Part shown: in pieces, positions 7,645 to 16,289 of the stretch | Position numbering within the stretch: position 1 is the stretch's first letter | Layout of the letters: each line of letters starts with the position of its first letter | NCBI RefSeq assembly: GCF_900101265.1 | Contig: NZ_FMZS01000002.1 | Span: 248,001 to 312,000, forward strand | Direction: 5' to 3' | Length of the DNA stretch: 64,000 bases | Source of the DNA: Massilia sp. PDC64 | GTDB taxonomy: Bacteria; Pseudomonadota; Gammaproteobacteria; Burkholderiales; Burkholderiaceae_D | The notes under the pieces: generated by a model | The model's database searches: none | Told to the model about the DNA's origin: nothing | The model's input: only the letters and a program-made list of their open reading frames with translations | Program-made: the position numbers and the translations under genes

Positions 7645-10248
7645 ATGCCCACCATCGTCGTTTTCAGTCACCTGCGCTGGGATTTCGTGTTCCAGCGGCC
7701 GCAACACCTGCTGTCGCGCCTGGCGCAGCATTATCCGGTCCTGTTCGTCGAGGAACCGGTCTACGACGACGGCGCCCCGTTCATGGAACGATCCAGCCCC
7801 GCGCCGAACGTGACCGTGTGCCGCGCGCACACCCCCATCCACGCGAACGGTTTCCACGACGAGCAGCTGCGCCTGCTCCAACCCATGGTGGCGCAGCTGG
7901 CACCGCCAGGAGAGGAGGTCGTCGCATGGTTCTACACGCCGATGGCCCTGCCGCTGCTGCAATCGCTGCGGCCCGCGCTCGTCGTGTACGACTGCATGGA
8001 TGAACTGGCCTCGTTCCGCAATCCTCCCAAACAATTGCTGCAGCGTGAAAGCGCGCTGCTCTCCATCGCCGACCTCGTGTTCGCCGGCGGCCCCAGCCTG
8101 TACGAGGCAAAGCGCAACCGCCACCCGAACGTGCACTGCTTTTCCAGCAGCGTCGACGTCGTGCACTTCCAGCAGGCGCTGGACCGCACGCGCACGCATC
8201 CGCAGCAGGAGGCCATCCCGCATCCGCGTCTCGGCTTCTATGGCGTGCTGGACGAGCGCTTCGACCCGGACCTCGTCGGTGCCGTCGCCGATGCCCATCC
8301 CGAGTGGCAGATCGTGCTGGCCGGACCGGTCGTCAAGATCGATCCGGAACGTCTTCCACGCCGCCCCAACATCCACTACCTGGGCCAGCAGCCGTACTCG
8401 GCCTTGCCCGACCTGCTGGCCGGCTGGGACGTGTGCCTGATGCCGTTCGCCATCAACGAGGCGACGAAATTCATCAGTCCCACCAAGGTGCTCGAATATA
8501 TGGCGGCGCAACTGCCCATCGTCAGCACGCCCATCGCCGACGTCGCCAATCCGTACGGCCACGTGGTTGCCATCGCTGACACTCCTAACGAATTCGTCGC
8601 AGCGTGCGAAGCGGCGCTCGCGCAGACGCCGGAACAGCGCCGCCACATGGTCGACGCGATGCAGGCCGTCGTCGCCGCCACGTCGTGGGACAACACGGCC
8701 GCGCGCATGCGCGAGCTGATCGACACGGCGCCGCCGCACACGGACCGGCGCGCCACGCCGCGCAGCCTCGATGCGGCGGACGACCCGGCCGCGGCGTCGC
8801 TTCGCGGCTCGAAAGTGAACCCGCTGCGCGCGCACGAGCCGCACGTGGGCACGGTCGTCATCGGCGGCGGCCCGACGGGCCTGTCGGCGGCGTACCACCT
8901 CGGCGCGGACACCCTGCTGCTGGACCGCAACGAGAGTGTCGGCGGCTGGTGCCGCTCCATCGAGGACAACGGCTTCACGTTCGATTACGCGGGCCACATC
9001 ATGTTCTCGAACGACCCGTACGTGCTCAAGATGTACGAGGTCTTATTGGGCGATAACGTGCACTGGCAGAACCGCGAAGCGTGGGTCTACAGCAAGGGCG
9101 TGTACACCCGCTATCCGTTCCAGGGGGCGCTGTACGGCCTGCCGCCGAAAGTCGTCACGGAATGCATCATGGGCGCCATCGAAGCCCGTTACGAAAGTGC
9201 AGAAAGCAAAACGGCGGCCGCGCAAGCCGTCGAAGACTGCTGCGCCGACGGCACGACGGACGTGTGCAATACGGATCGTTCCGTGAAAGGCGAAGTCAGG
9301 AACTTCGAACAATTCATTTATAAAGTCTGGGGCAAGGGCATCGCGAAACACTTCGCCATCCCGTACAACCGCAAGATCTGGACGGTGCCGCTGTCCGAGA
9401 TGGAAACGTCGTGGCTGGGCGGCCGCGTGCCGCTGCCGAACCTGGAAGAAATCATCCAGGGCGCGCTGGAACCGTCGCCGAAACCGCTGGGCCCCAACGC
9501 CCGTTTCGGCTATCCGCTGAAGGGCGGCTTCCAGGCCTTGATGAACGGTTTCCTCCCGCACATCAAGGGCAAGCTCGAATTGAACGCCGACGTCGTGCAG
9601 GTGCTGCCGCGTGAACACATCGTCGCACTGCGCGACGGACGCCGCTTCCGCTACGACGACCTGATTTCCACGATGCCGCTGCCGGAGCTGGTCAAGGCGA
9701 TCGGCGACGAGGCGCCGGAAGAGGTGAGGGCGGCGGCGAAGGGCCTGCGCCACGTGTCGATCCGCTGCGTGAACATCGGCATCGACCGCGTCGCCACCGA
9801 CAAGCACTGGATCTACTATCCGGAAGACACGATCTTCCACCGCATCTTCGTGCAGGGCAATGCGAGCCCCGGCTGCAATCCGCCGGGCGGCTTCGGGTTC
9901 ACGTGCGAAATTTCATACTCGCCCTATAAGCCGCTGCCCGTCGACGGCGAGGCGCTGATTGCGCGCGCCATCGAGGATTGCCGCAAGGTCGGCATGATCC
10001 AGGACGGCGACAGGATCCTGGCCGCGAACCAGGTCGACATGCCGTACGCCTACGTGCTGTACGACCACGCGCGCGCCCGCAACGTCGAGACGTGCAAGGC
10101 GTGGCTGAAGCAGTTCGACATCACGCTCGTCGGCCGCTACAGCGAGTGGGAATACTACAATTCCGACCACGCCCTGCTGGCCGGCAAGCGCGGCGCCGAC
10201 ATCGTGCATGCCAAGCGCACGCGGGCGCAGAAGGCCAGTTCGGAATAG
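7645..10248 (+). CDS. Fusion: glycosyltransferase + UDP-galactopyranose-mutase-like FAD protein
   Basis: An 867-residue two-module protein. Residues 1-362 look like a GT4/GT-B-type glycosyltransferase: HLRWDFVFQRPQHLLSRL near the start, a CMDE motif near 117, and SPTKVLEYMAAQLPIVST near 278-295, the typical donor-binding region. A low-complexity Ala/Asp/Arg linker (363-398) follows. Residues 402-867 are a flavoprotein with a Rossmann GGGPTGLSAAYHLG at 407-420 and a UGM/amine-oxidase-like body (FDYAGHIMFSN, GYPLKGGFQALMNGF). The frame is continuous with no sign of error, so the fusion is real in this sequence. It starts behind GAGAAGGAGCCATC, 204 nt after the GH2 gene, in a gap with nothing else recognisable. 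A role in making a galactose- or galactofuranose-containing glycan is inference. Confidence 0.8.
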   Translation: MPTIVVFSHLRWDFVFQRPQHLLSRLAQHYPVLFVEEPVYDDGAPFMERSSPAPNVTVCRAHTPIHANGFHDEQLRLLQPMVAQLAPPGEEVVAWFYTPMALPLLQSLRPALVVYDCMDELASFRNPPKQLLQRESALLSIADLVFAGGPSLYEAKRNRHPNVHCFSSSVDVVHFQQALDRTRTHPQQEAIPHPRLGFYGVLDERFDPDLVGAVADAHPEWQIVLAGPVVKIDPERLPRRPNIHYLGQQPYSALPDLLAGWDVCLMPFAINEATKFISPTKVLEYMAAQLPIVSTPIADVANPYGHVVAIADTPNEFVAACEAALAQTPEQRRHMVDAMQAVVAATSWDNTAARMRELIDTAPPHTDRRATPRSLDAADDPAAASLRGSKVNPLRAHEPHVGTVVIGGGPTGLSAAYHLGADTLLLDRNESVGGWCRSIEDNGFTFDYAGHIMFSNDPYVLKMYEVLLGDNVHWQNREAWVYSKGVYTRYPFQGALYGLPPKVVTECIMGAIEARYESAESKTAAAQAVEDCCADGTTDVCNTDRSVKGEVRNFEQFIYKVWGKGIAKHFAIPYNRKIWTVPLSEMETSWLGGRVPLPNLEEIIQGALEPSPKPLGPNARFGYPLKGGFQALMNGFLPHIKGKLELNADVVQVLPREHIVALRDGRRFRYDDLISTMPLPELVKAIGDEAPEEVRAAAKGLRHVSIRCVNIGIDRVATDKHWIYYPEDTIFHRIFVQGNASPGCNPPGGFGFTCEISYSPYKPLPVDGEALIARAIEDCRKVGMIQDGDRILAANQVDMPYAYVLYDHARARNVETCKAWLKQFDITLVGRYSEWEYYNSDHALLAGKRGADIVHAKRTRAQKASSE

Positions 10249-10276
10249 GCGCGCGCCCGGTATGGCTTAATGTTGC

Positions 10277-11005
10277 TCAGTGCTGAATGGTGCCGCCGGT
10301 GAGGCTGACCCTGTCGCCGGTGCGGAAATCCGGCGTCGTCTGCTGGGTCACGACCTGGGTGCTGCCGTCGTCCATGCGCAGGGTGACGCGGTAGACGCGG
10401 TCGGGGGAACTGCCCGTGCTGCCGCCCGAGCTGCTGCCCATGGCGGCGCTCGCGCTGCTGCTGTCGCCTTCCATGGCCGAGCTGCCGGAACGGGGCATGA
10501 CTTCGATGGCGGCCACGGTGGCGTTCGGGCTCGTGCTGGACGCGGACGTGCCGCCGCCCGACGCGCCGTAGCTGCTCTGGCTGCCGCCGGTCATGCCGCT
10601 GCCGGTCGTGGCGCCCTGGTCCTGCATCATGCCGGACGTGCCGGAGCCGCCTTGCGAGCCCGACGTGTCGTACCCGCTCGAGCTGCCCGCGGCGCCCGAG
10701 CTGCCGGAGCTGCCGGAGCTGCCGGAGGAGCCCGAAGAGCCCGAGGAACCGGACGAGCCGGACGAGCCCGAGGAACCGCTGCCGCCACCCCAGCTGCCCG
10801 ATCCCTGCGATCCGGTACCGCCGCCGGTGCCCGACATGCCGCCGCTGGTCGACGTGCCCGTGGCCGTGCCGCTGCTGCCGGTCTCGCCGGCACCGCTGCT
10901 GCCGCTGCTGCCCATGCCGCCGCCGCGCATGGAACTGCACGCGGACAGCCCGACTGCCAGCGCCAGCAAGCCCGCCAGGAAGACGCTCTGGTGTTTTTGC
11001 TTCAT
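10277..11005 (-). CDS. Gly/Ser-rich lipoprotein
   Basis: 242 residues. The N-terminus KQKHQSVFLAGLLALAVGL followed by SACSS is a lipoprotein signal with the lipobox L-S-A-C. Residues about 25-150 are extreme Gly/Ser/Thr low complexity (runs of GSSGSSG). The last 60 residues form a small ordered region, VYRVTLRMDDGSTQVVTQQ, resembling the short beta domains of Gly-zipper or SlyB-like outer-membrane lipoproteins. The ATG at 11005 has a strong AAGGAG ribosome site; the frame upstream of it is fortuitous. It is convergent with the fusion gene ending at 10248. Function unknown. Confidence 0.75.
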   Translation of the reverse strand: MKQKHQSVFLAGLLALAVGLSACSSMRGGGMGSSGSSGAGETGSSGTATGTSTSGGMSGTGGGTGSQGSGSWGGGSGSSGSSGSSGSSGSSGSSGSSGSSGSSGAAGSSSGYDTSGSQGGSGTSGMMQDQGATTGSGMTGGSQSSYGASGGGTSASSTSPNATVAAIEVMPRSGSSAMEGDSSSASAAMGSSSGGSTGSSPDRVYRVTLRMDDGSTQVVTQQTTPDFRTGDRVSLTGGTIQH

Positions 11006-11146
11006 GATCAACTCCTTCTGAGGGGATAGTGTCAGGTTAGATGAGTGACGATGCCGCGTGCCACTTTGGTAAGAGGCGTGTTCGGTATCGGCGTTCAAAC
11101 TGCCTGGCGTTGAACATGAGCCACGTCAAAGTCGTGGCGTGCCGGG

Positions 11147-11548
11147 TCAGTGTCCGGCGTTGACGGGGGCGCGCGCCGCCAGCAGGGCCATCGCGCTGCT
11201 CGCGACGATGGCGGCGCTGACGTCGACGGCCCAGTCGTGCACGCTGGCGCCCCGGTAGGGAAAGAAACTTTGCACGTACTCGTCGCCCGCGCCCATCGCG
11301 GCGATCGCCAGCACGGCCTTGCAGGCGCGTCCCAGCGGCGTGCCGCCACTGCCGCTGAACCACAGCGCGGCCAGCACGGCATAGGCGATGGAGTGCAGGA
11401 CCCCGCCCGGTGCGTACGCGCCGATGTCGGCGCGGGCGCCCGGCACATTGCCGAGCGTAATGATCGTGAGGTAAATCAGGACAGCGCCTGCAAGGCACAG
11501 CAGGCGCATGCGGGGATTCTGCAGAAGCGTGGATAAATGCATCGTCAT
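11147..11548 (-). CDS. VanZ-like membrane protein
   Basis: About 133 residues from the ATG at 11548; a GTG at 11623 would add 25. It has four hydrophobic segments in the VanZ-like arrangement: LLCLAGAVLIYLTIITLGNV, HSIAYAVLAALWFS, ACKAVLAIAAMGAGDEYVQSF and VDVSAAIVASSAMALLAA. The motif GAGDEYVQSFFPYRGASVHDW is characteristic of VanZ-like proteins, whose function is poorly understood outside glycopeptide (teicoplanin) resistance. The start is uncertain because neither candidate has a good ribosome site. It is not in an obvious operon. Confidence 0.7.
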   Translation of the reverse strand: MTMHLSTLLQNPRMRLLCLAGAVLIYLTIITLGNVPGARADIGAYAPGGVLHSIAYAVLAALWFSGSGGTPLGRACKAVLAIAAMGAGDEYVQSFFPYRGASVHDWAVDVSAAIVASSAMALLAARAPVNAGH

Positions 11549-11647
11549 GGCAAGGCGGCTTCGAAAAGCGCTCACCTTACCATGCTCGTTGTGCACGTGC
11601 ACATGACACGTGCGCGGGATCACCTACCGTCGGCGGACTGCCGAGCC

Positions 11648-11971
11648 TCAGATCGTGAGGGCCGGGGCGCCGTTCGGATAGTGGGCGTCGAAGCAGCTGG
11701 CGCAGTCGGCGCAGAACAGATGGGCCACGCGCACCGCGGATTGGCGCAGGACCAGTTTCAGGTGGCCGCTCTGGCATTTGGGGCAGATCTCTCGGACACT
11801 GCCGAAAGTCAGTACGTGAAGAGGTTGCCCTTCATCGTCGAGATGGTCGATGACCATGCGCGGATTGAGCTCGCTGAGAACCAGGCAGTCTTCCGGTTCC
11901 GCGTGGCGGCGGCGCGATGGTTCGGGGTGGTGCAGGGGTGGCGACATCGTCTCAGGTACAGGTAAAGTCAT
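11648..11971 (-). CDS. Small zinc-ribbon-like protein
   Basis: 107 residues from the ATG at 11971, which has an AAGGAG ribosome site. The C-terminal half carries two CxxC pairs, CPKC and CADC, about 23 residues apart, the spacing of a zinc ribbon. The N-terminal half is Pro/Arg/Glu-rich and probably disordered. No family was recognised. The intergenic region upstream on the same strand contains a structured, terminated transcript candidate (about 12119-12250), which could be a leader of this gene or an independent sRNA. Confidence 0.6.
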   Translation of the reverse strand: MTLPVPETMSPPLHHPEPSRRRHAEPEDCLVLSELNPRMVIDHLDDEGQPLHVLTFGSVREICPKCQSGHLKLVLRQSAVRVAHLFCADCASCFDAHYPNGAPALTI

Positions 11972-12118
11972 TGGACCGGCTCCTTGGAATAGTCTTGTCC
12001 CCACGCGACTGGAAAATCGCGAGGCGCGAAATTCATCATAGCGGAATCCTGAGATGGTTCAAGCACGACAACAAAAGAATTGTGCAGTGCGTGGCGAACA
12101 CAACAACAAGGATACGGA

Positions 12119-12250
12119 ACAAAAAAAAATGCCCGCCAACGGAGGACGGGCACAACCCAAGATCGGGCCAAGAGACGCAGAATCCGGTGCGGTGTGCCGC
12201 GAGCGGCACACCTTCTGCGATCACGCATATCGGTTGCGTGTATGCAGATG
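12119..12250 (-). ncRNA. Candidate structured small RNA or attenuated leader
   Basis: This lies in the 537-base gap 11972-12508, which has no convincing CDS. Reading the minus strand there is a TATACT box (12256-12261), then a hairpin CACGCA/TGCGTG, then a perfect 10-bp hairpin GGTGTGCCGC/GCGGCACACC (12191-12212, two-base loop), and finally an intrinsic terminator (stem 12131-12151 followed by nine T). The size is about 130 nt. It stops 148 nt before the zinc-ribbon gene start, so it could be a separate sRNA or a prematurely terminated leader. The minus-strand -35 is weak; a plus-strand pair TTGCGT-N18-TATAAG overlaps the same place. Confidence 0.45.
12121..12151 (-). terminator. Intrinsic terminator of the candidate sRNA
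   Basis: The minus strand has a 7-bp stem GCCCGTC/GGCGGGC (one G-U pair), a 7-nt loop, then A and nine T. It is a strong Rho-independent signal. Confidence 0.75.
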
Positions 12251-12357
12251 AACCCAGTATAAGGACACAATGTGAAAGGACCATGACACATCTCAAGAGT
12301 GTGCCCCTTTGCGCCGGAACGTTTTCGGATGGGATTGGTCACGTTGCGTGACAGGAT

Positions 12358-12385
12358 AAAAAAAAAGCCCGCTCGTTGCGGGCTT
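12358..12385 (-). terminator. Intrinsic terminator of the SDR gene
   Basis: AAGCCCGC/GCGGGCTT with loop TCGTT, followed on the minus strand by nine T. It lies 124 nt beyond the SDR stop codon. The plus-strand T run is interrupted, so it acts mainly on minus-strand transcripts. Confidence 0.8.
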
Positions 12386-12508
12386 CAAACTATTTTCTTG
12401 GAGGAGAATAGTGGAGACAGGTGCATTATGTTGCGGCGCGATATGCGTGTCCAATGATGAATTCGGATACCGGTTATTACCACCGCTGATAATGGTGGGG
12501 CTCGCTAT

Positions 12509-13285
12509 TCATTCCCTGACGGGCATGGTGTAATTCAGCGCCATGCGGCCGCCGTCCGCATACAGCGTCTGCCCCGTCATGTACGACGCGTCGTCGCTGG
12601 CGAGGAACGCGGCGATGGCGGCGATTTCTTCCGGTTCGCCGCAGCGGCCCAGTGGCGTGCGCGACAGGATCGTGTGGCGTGCTTCCGGGCTGCCCAGCAC
12701 GGCCTGCTTCGCCAGTTCCGTCAGGATCGTGCCCGGACCGATCGCATTGACCCGGATGCCGTATTGGGCGAGGCTGATCGCCGTCACGCGCGTGAGCTGG
12801 TTGACGCCGCCCTTGGACACGACGTACGGGATCTGGTTGGGAATCGTCAGCTCCGCGTTCACGCTCGACATGTTGATGATGCAGCCGCGTTGTTGCGTAT
12901 CCTGGCGCTTCACCATCTCGCGGGCACAAGCCTGGCTGCACAGGAACATCGACTTCAGATTGATGCGCAGGACGCGGTCGAAATCCTCCTCCGCCAGGTC
13001 GAGAAAATCGGCGGCATGCGTGACGCCGGCGTTGTTGACGAGGATGTCGATGTGGCCGAACGCGGCCAGCGTGGCCGCGACCATCGCGTCGACCTCGGCC
13101 TTCACGCTTACGTCCGCCTTGAAGAACCGGGCAGCATCGCCCAGCGCCTCGGCCGCGGCCGCGCCTTCGGGACGCACGTCGACGAGCATCACGCGCGCGC
13201 CCTCGCGCACGAGGCGTTCGGCGCACGCGAGGCCGATGCCCTGGCTGGCGCCGGTGACGATGGCGGTTTTCTGGCTGAGTTTCAT
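12509..13285 (-). CDS. SDR family NAD(P)-dependent oxidoreductase
   Basis: 258 residues, classical short-chain dehydrogenase/reductase. The cofactor-binding TGASQGIG is at 11-18 with an Asp at the end of beta-2 (VDVRPE), which suggests NAD preference. NNAG is at 84-87, the catalytic Ser is near 140, and YVVSK places the catalytic pair at Tyr154 and Lys158. The C-terminal DASYMTGQTLYADGGR is typical. The substrate cannot be named; the family includes sugar and 3-oxoacyl dehydrogenases. The start at 13285 is where the Rossmann fold begins. The gene has its own terminator and is separated from the upstream TPM gene by another, so it is likely monocistronic. Confidence 0.9.
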   Translation of the reverse strand: MKLSQKTAIVTGASQGIGLACAERLVREGARVMLVDVRPEGAAAAEALGDAARFFKADVSVKAEVDAMVAATLAAFGHIDILVNNAGVTHAADFLDLAEEDFDRVLRINLKSMFLCSQACAREMVKRQDTQQRGCIINMSSVNAELTIPNQIPYVVSKGGVNQLTRVTAISLAQYGIRVNAIGPGTILTELAKQAVLGSPEARHTILSRTPLGRCGEPEEIAAIAAFLASDDASYMTGQTLYADGGRMALNYTMPVRE

Positions 13286-13305
13286 GGGGTCCTCGCTGCT
13301 GCAAT

Positions 13306-13334
13306 GAAAAGAAAAGGCCGCCATTGTAGCGGCC
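13306..13334 (-). terminator. Terminator of the lemA-TPM-TPM operon
   Basis: Stem GGCCGC/GCGGCC (13316-13321 and 13329-13334) with a 7-nt loop, followed on the minus strand by TTTTCTTTTC. It closes the operon immediately before the SDR gene. Confidence 0.75.
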
Positions 13335-13353
13335 CTCCCTGGACGATGGCCCG

Positions 13354-13863
13354 TCAGAGCATCACGGGCCGGTCCGGCAATTCGTTCGGCCGCGCGCCGC
13401 CGGACGGGAAATGCTGGCGCAGCAGCTGGTTCACTTGGGCGATCGCGGCCAGCGTCGCCGCGTGGAATTCGCCGCGGGCAAAGCCACGCGTCATCGTGTC
13501 GCACACGCCTTGCCACGTGGCCGCGTCGATCTTGCGGTCGATGCCCCGGTCGGCAATGATGTCGACCTTCCGGTCCGCAAGATTTACGTAAATCAATACT
13601 CCGCAGTTGTCCTCGGTATCCCAGATGCCGTAGTCGGCGAACAGGGCGATGGCGCGCTGGCGGGTCGTCACGCCGGCCCACGCCAGCGACAGCGGCAAGC
13701 CCTTCTCGACGATCAGCCGCACTTCGCCGCGGTGCGTCTGTTCGCCCGCCGTGATGGCTTCCGTGATCGCCGTCAGCGCTTCCGGCGGAAACGCGCGCTC
13801 GGCCTCGTTGCGCGTGCTGAACAAATGGCGCAGGGCGCGCCGCAGGCGGTTCGGTTCTTCCAT
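13354..13863 (-). CDS. TPM domain protein, cytoplasmic
   Basis: 169 residues carrying one TPM (TLP18.3/Psb32/MOLO-1) domain: EVRLIVEKGLPL, RAIALFADYGIWDTEDNCGV and IIADRGIDRKI are the recognisable blocks. There is no signal peptide or membrane helix. Its ATG overlaps the TGA of the upstream TPM protein by one base, so the two are translationally coupled in the order lemA, exported TPM protein, this protein. The operon arrangement is widespread in proteobacteria; the molecular function is unresolved. Confidence 0.85.
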   Translation of the reverse strand: MEEPNRLRRALRHLFSTRNEAERAFPPEALTAITEAITAGEQTHRGEVRLIVEKGLPLSLAWAGVTTRQRAIALFADYGIWDTEDNCGVLIYVNLADRKVDIIADRGIDRKIDAATWQGVCDTMTRGFARGEFHAATLAAIAQVNQLLRQHFPSGGARPNELPDRPVML

Positions 13864-14717
13864 CACCAGTCTCCCGACGCGCCACCGCCGTCGAAGGTGC
13901 CGCCGCCTCCGCCGGAAAAGCCACCGCCGCCGCCGTCCGAAAAGCCGCCCGAGAAGCCGCCGCCGCCGCGCCAGCGGTTGTCGTCGTGATGATGGGCAGC
14001 GTTCGACAGGATGTTGCCGAGGATGAAGCCGGTCGTTGCGCTGTCCCAGTCGGCGCCGTAGCGGCCCGGCTGCGCGAGACGCGTGCGGCGCGGGCGGAAC
14101 ACGGAGCGCAGCACGACGACGCCGACGATGATCAGGAAGATGCTGACGACGACGTTGGGGCCGTCATCCTCCTCTTGTTGCGCGGTCGGCTGCGCCTGCG
14201 GCGCGGGAAATTTTTCCTGGTTCAGCAGGGTGGCGATGCCGCCGACGCCCGCGACGAGGCCGCCGTACCAGTCCTGCTGGCGGAAGTGCGGGGCGATCGT
14301 GTCTTCGAGGATGCGTTTCGATTGCGCGTCCGTCAGCACGCCCTGCACGCCGCGTCCCGCTTCGATGCGCAGGCGGCGCAGCGCCTTCGGATTGTCTTTC
14401 GCGACGACGAGCAGCACGCCGTCGTCGACGCCCTTGCGGCCGAGCTTCCACGTATCGGCCACGCGGATGCTGTACTGCTCGATGGCTTCCGGTTCCGTCG
14501 AGGACACGAGCAGCACGGCGATCTGGCTGCCCGTCTTCGCCTCGTAGTCGGCCAGGACGCCTTCCAGCTTCTGGCGCTGCTCCGGCGTCAGCATGCCGAT
14601 CTCGTCGGTCACGCGCGCCCGCAGCGGCGGCACGGGCTTGAATTGCTGCGCGTGCGCATGGCAGGCCAGCAGCAAGGTCAGCATCCAGGCCCACAGCAAC
14701 CGCGGCAGGGCGTTCAT
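13863..14717 (-). CDS. Exported TPM domain protein (YgcG family)
   Basis: 284 residues. A signal peptide (LLWAWMLTLLLACHAHA) is followed by the TPM domain: RVTDEIGMLTPEQRQKL, TGSQIAVLLVSS, GRKGVDDGVLLVVAKD and RIEAGRGVQGVLTD. A single membrane helix, VVVSIFLIIVGVVVL, comes near residue 200. The tail is a Gly-rich run with GGGGFSGGFSDGGGGGFSGG, the standard end of YgcG proteins. It sits between lemA (9-nt gap) and the second TPM gene (1-nt overlap). Function is unknown; the family is associated with envelope maintenance. Confidence 0.9.
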   Translation of the reverse strand: MNALPRLLWAWMLTLLLACHAHAQQFKPVPPLRARVTDEIGMLTPEQRQKLEGVLADYEAKTGSQIAVLLVSSTEPEAIEQYSIRVADTWKLGRKGVDDGVLLVVAKDNPKALRRLRIEAGRGVQGVLTDAQSKRILEDTIAPHFRQQDWYGGLVAGVGGIATLLNQEKFPAPQAQPTAQQEEDDGPNVVVSIFLIIVGVVVLRSVFRPRRTRLAQPGRYGADWDSATTGFILGNILSNAAHHHDDNRWRGGGGFSGGFSDGGGGGFSGGGGGTFDGGGASGDW

Positions 14718-14726
14718 GGTACGGCC

Positions 14727-15338
14727 TTATTTGCCGAAGTTGACGGTCGGCGCCGTCGAAATGGATTTCTCGTTCTCGACCGTGAACGACGGCTTGGCCT
14801 GGTAGCCGAACATCATGGCGGTCAGGTTGGTCGGGAAGCTGCGGACCGTCACGTTATAGTCCTGCACGGCTGCGATGTAGCGCTGGCGGGCCACCGTGAT
14901 GCGGTTCTCCGTGCCTTCCAGCTGCGACTGCAGGTCGCGGAAGCTGGCGTCGGCCTTCAGCTGCGGATAGTTTTCCGACACGGCCATCAGGCGCGACAGC
15001 GCGCTCGACAGCTCACCCTGCACCTGCTGGAATTTCTGGAAGGCTTCCGGGTTGTTCAGGACTTCCGGCGTGATCTGGAAACTGGTCGCGGCCGCGCGCG
15101 CCCGCGTGACGGCTTCCAGCGTATCCTTCTCGTGCGTCGCATAGCCCTTGACCGTGTTCACCAGGTTGGGAATCAGGTCGGCGCGGCGCTGGTATTGGTT
15201 GACGACCTCGGCCCAGGCGGCCTTGGTGGCCTCGTCCTTGGCCTGGAACTGGTTGTAGCCGCAGCCCGACAGCAGCGTGGCGGCCAGTACGGCGGCCAGC
15301 AGCATGCCGGCCCAGCGCGTGAACAGGGAAGGTTTCAT
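14727..15338 (-). CDS. lemA: LemA family lipoprotein
   Basis: 203 residues. The N-terminus has a signal with lipobox LLSGC and continues into the LemA helical domain: NQYQRRADLIPNLVNTVKGY, ENYPQLKADASFRDLQSQLE and TENRITVARQRYIAAVQDYN are diagnostic. LemA proteins are envelope-anchored helical bundles of unknown role that co-occur with TPM-domain proteins, as here. It is the first gene of the three-gene minus-strand operon. A TATATT box on the minus strand at 15372-15377 is a candidate -10 element. Confidence 0.93.
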   Translation of the reverse strand: MKPSLFTRWAGMLLAAVLAATLLSGCGYNQFQAKDEATKAAWAEVVNQYQRRADLIPNLVNTVKGYATHEKDTLEAVTRARAAATSFQITPEVLNNPEAFQKFQQVQGELSSALSRLMAVSENYPQLKADASFRDLQSQLEGTENRITVARQRYIAAVQDYNVTVRSFPTNLTAMMFGYQAKPSFTVENEKSISTAPTVNFGK

Positions 15339-15460
15339 CTGACGATTCCGTAACAAGTTGTCGAATGGCCAAAATATAACCGAAATGCCACGGCAGTGGC
15401 GAGACAAGCGGGGCGGGACGGTACAATAGAGGGTTTGCAATCAGATCAGAGAGGCCGCCC

Positions 15461-16282
15461 ATGAACTTCATCGACAAACTGAACGCCGCCTGGAAGCGCA
15501 ACGATTCCCTGCTGTGCGTGGGACTCGACCCGGACACGGCCCGCTTCCCCGCGCACCTGCAGGGCACGCCGGACGGCATCGTGGAGTTCTGCAAGGCCAT
15601 CATCGACGCCACCGCCGACCTGGCCTGCGCCTTCAAGCCGCAGATCGCCTACTTCGCCGCGCTCGGCGCGGAAGACCAGCTCGAAGCCATCTGCCGCTAC
15701 CTGCGCGACACCTACCCGCACATCCCGTTGATCCTGGACGCCAAGCGCGGCGACATCGGCGCGACCGCGCACCAGTACGCGCGCGAAGCGTTCGACCGCT
15801 ACGGCGCCGACGCCGTCACCGTCAATCCGTACATGGGCTTCGATTCGGTCGAACCCTACATGGAATGGAAAGACCGCGGCGTGATCGTCCTGTGCCGCAC
15901 GTCGAATGCTGGCGGTTCCGACCTGCAATTCCTCGACGTGGGCGGCCAGCCGCTGTACCAGCACGTGGCGCGCCTCGTCGCGGAAAAGTGGAACAGGAAC
16001 GGCCAGTGCGCCCTCGTCGTGGGCGCCACGTTCCCGGAAGAACTGGCGCAAGTGCGCGCCATCGTCGGCGACATGCCGCTGCTCGTGCCGGGCATCGGCG
16101 CGCAGGGCGGCGACATCGAGGCGACCGTCAAATCGGGCCGCACGGCCGCCGGCACGGGCATGATGATCAATTCCTCGCGCGCCATCATCTACGCGCAACC
16201 GCAGGGCAGCGAGGATTTCGCCGCGGCCGCCCGCCGCGTGGCGCTCGAGACGCGCGACGCGATCAACCGCTACCGCGGCTGA
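15461..16282 (+). CDS. pyrF: Orotidine 5'-phosphate decarboxylase, type 2
   Basis: 273 residues, the longer type-2 OMP decarboxylase, the last step of UMP synthesis. The active-site block [12 protein letters not shown] (around residue 92-103) carries the Asp-Lys-Asp tetrad. [11 protein letters not shown] at the N-terminus and PGIGAQGGD near 208-216 are family markers. The ATG has the ribosome site GAGAGG. The -10-like TACAAT at 15422-15427 lies in the 122-nt gap shared with divergent lemA. The downstream MFS gene is convergent. Confidence 0.96.
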   Translation: MNFIDKLNAAWKRNDSLLCVGLDPDTARFPAHLQGTPDGIVEFCKAIIDATADLACAFKPQIAYFAALGAEDQLEAICRYLRDTYPHIPLILDAKRGDIGATAHQYAREAFDRYGADAVTVNPYMGFDSVEPYMEWKDRGVIVLCRTSNAGGSDLQFLDVGGQPLYQHVARLVAEKWNRNGQCALVVGATFPEELAQVRAIVGDMPLLVPGIGAQGGDIEATVKSGRTAAGTGMMINSSRAIIYAQPQGSEDFAAAARRVALETRDAINRYRG

Positions 16283-16289
16283 ATCCGTT

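Noticed and set aside
5074..8997. A 1307-codon minus-strand open frame across galK, the GH2 gene and the fusion gene
   Set aside because: It is antisense to well-supported genes, has Arg/Ala/Val-rich composition with no domain, and is a typical shadow of GC-rich coding DNA.
10627..10893. Pro/Ala/Arg-rich alternative frames inside the Gly/Ser lipoprotein
   Set aside because: They are alternative readings of the low-complexity tract; the lipoprotein frame has a lipobox and a ribosome site.
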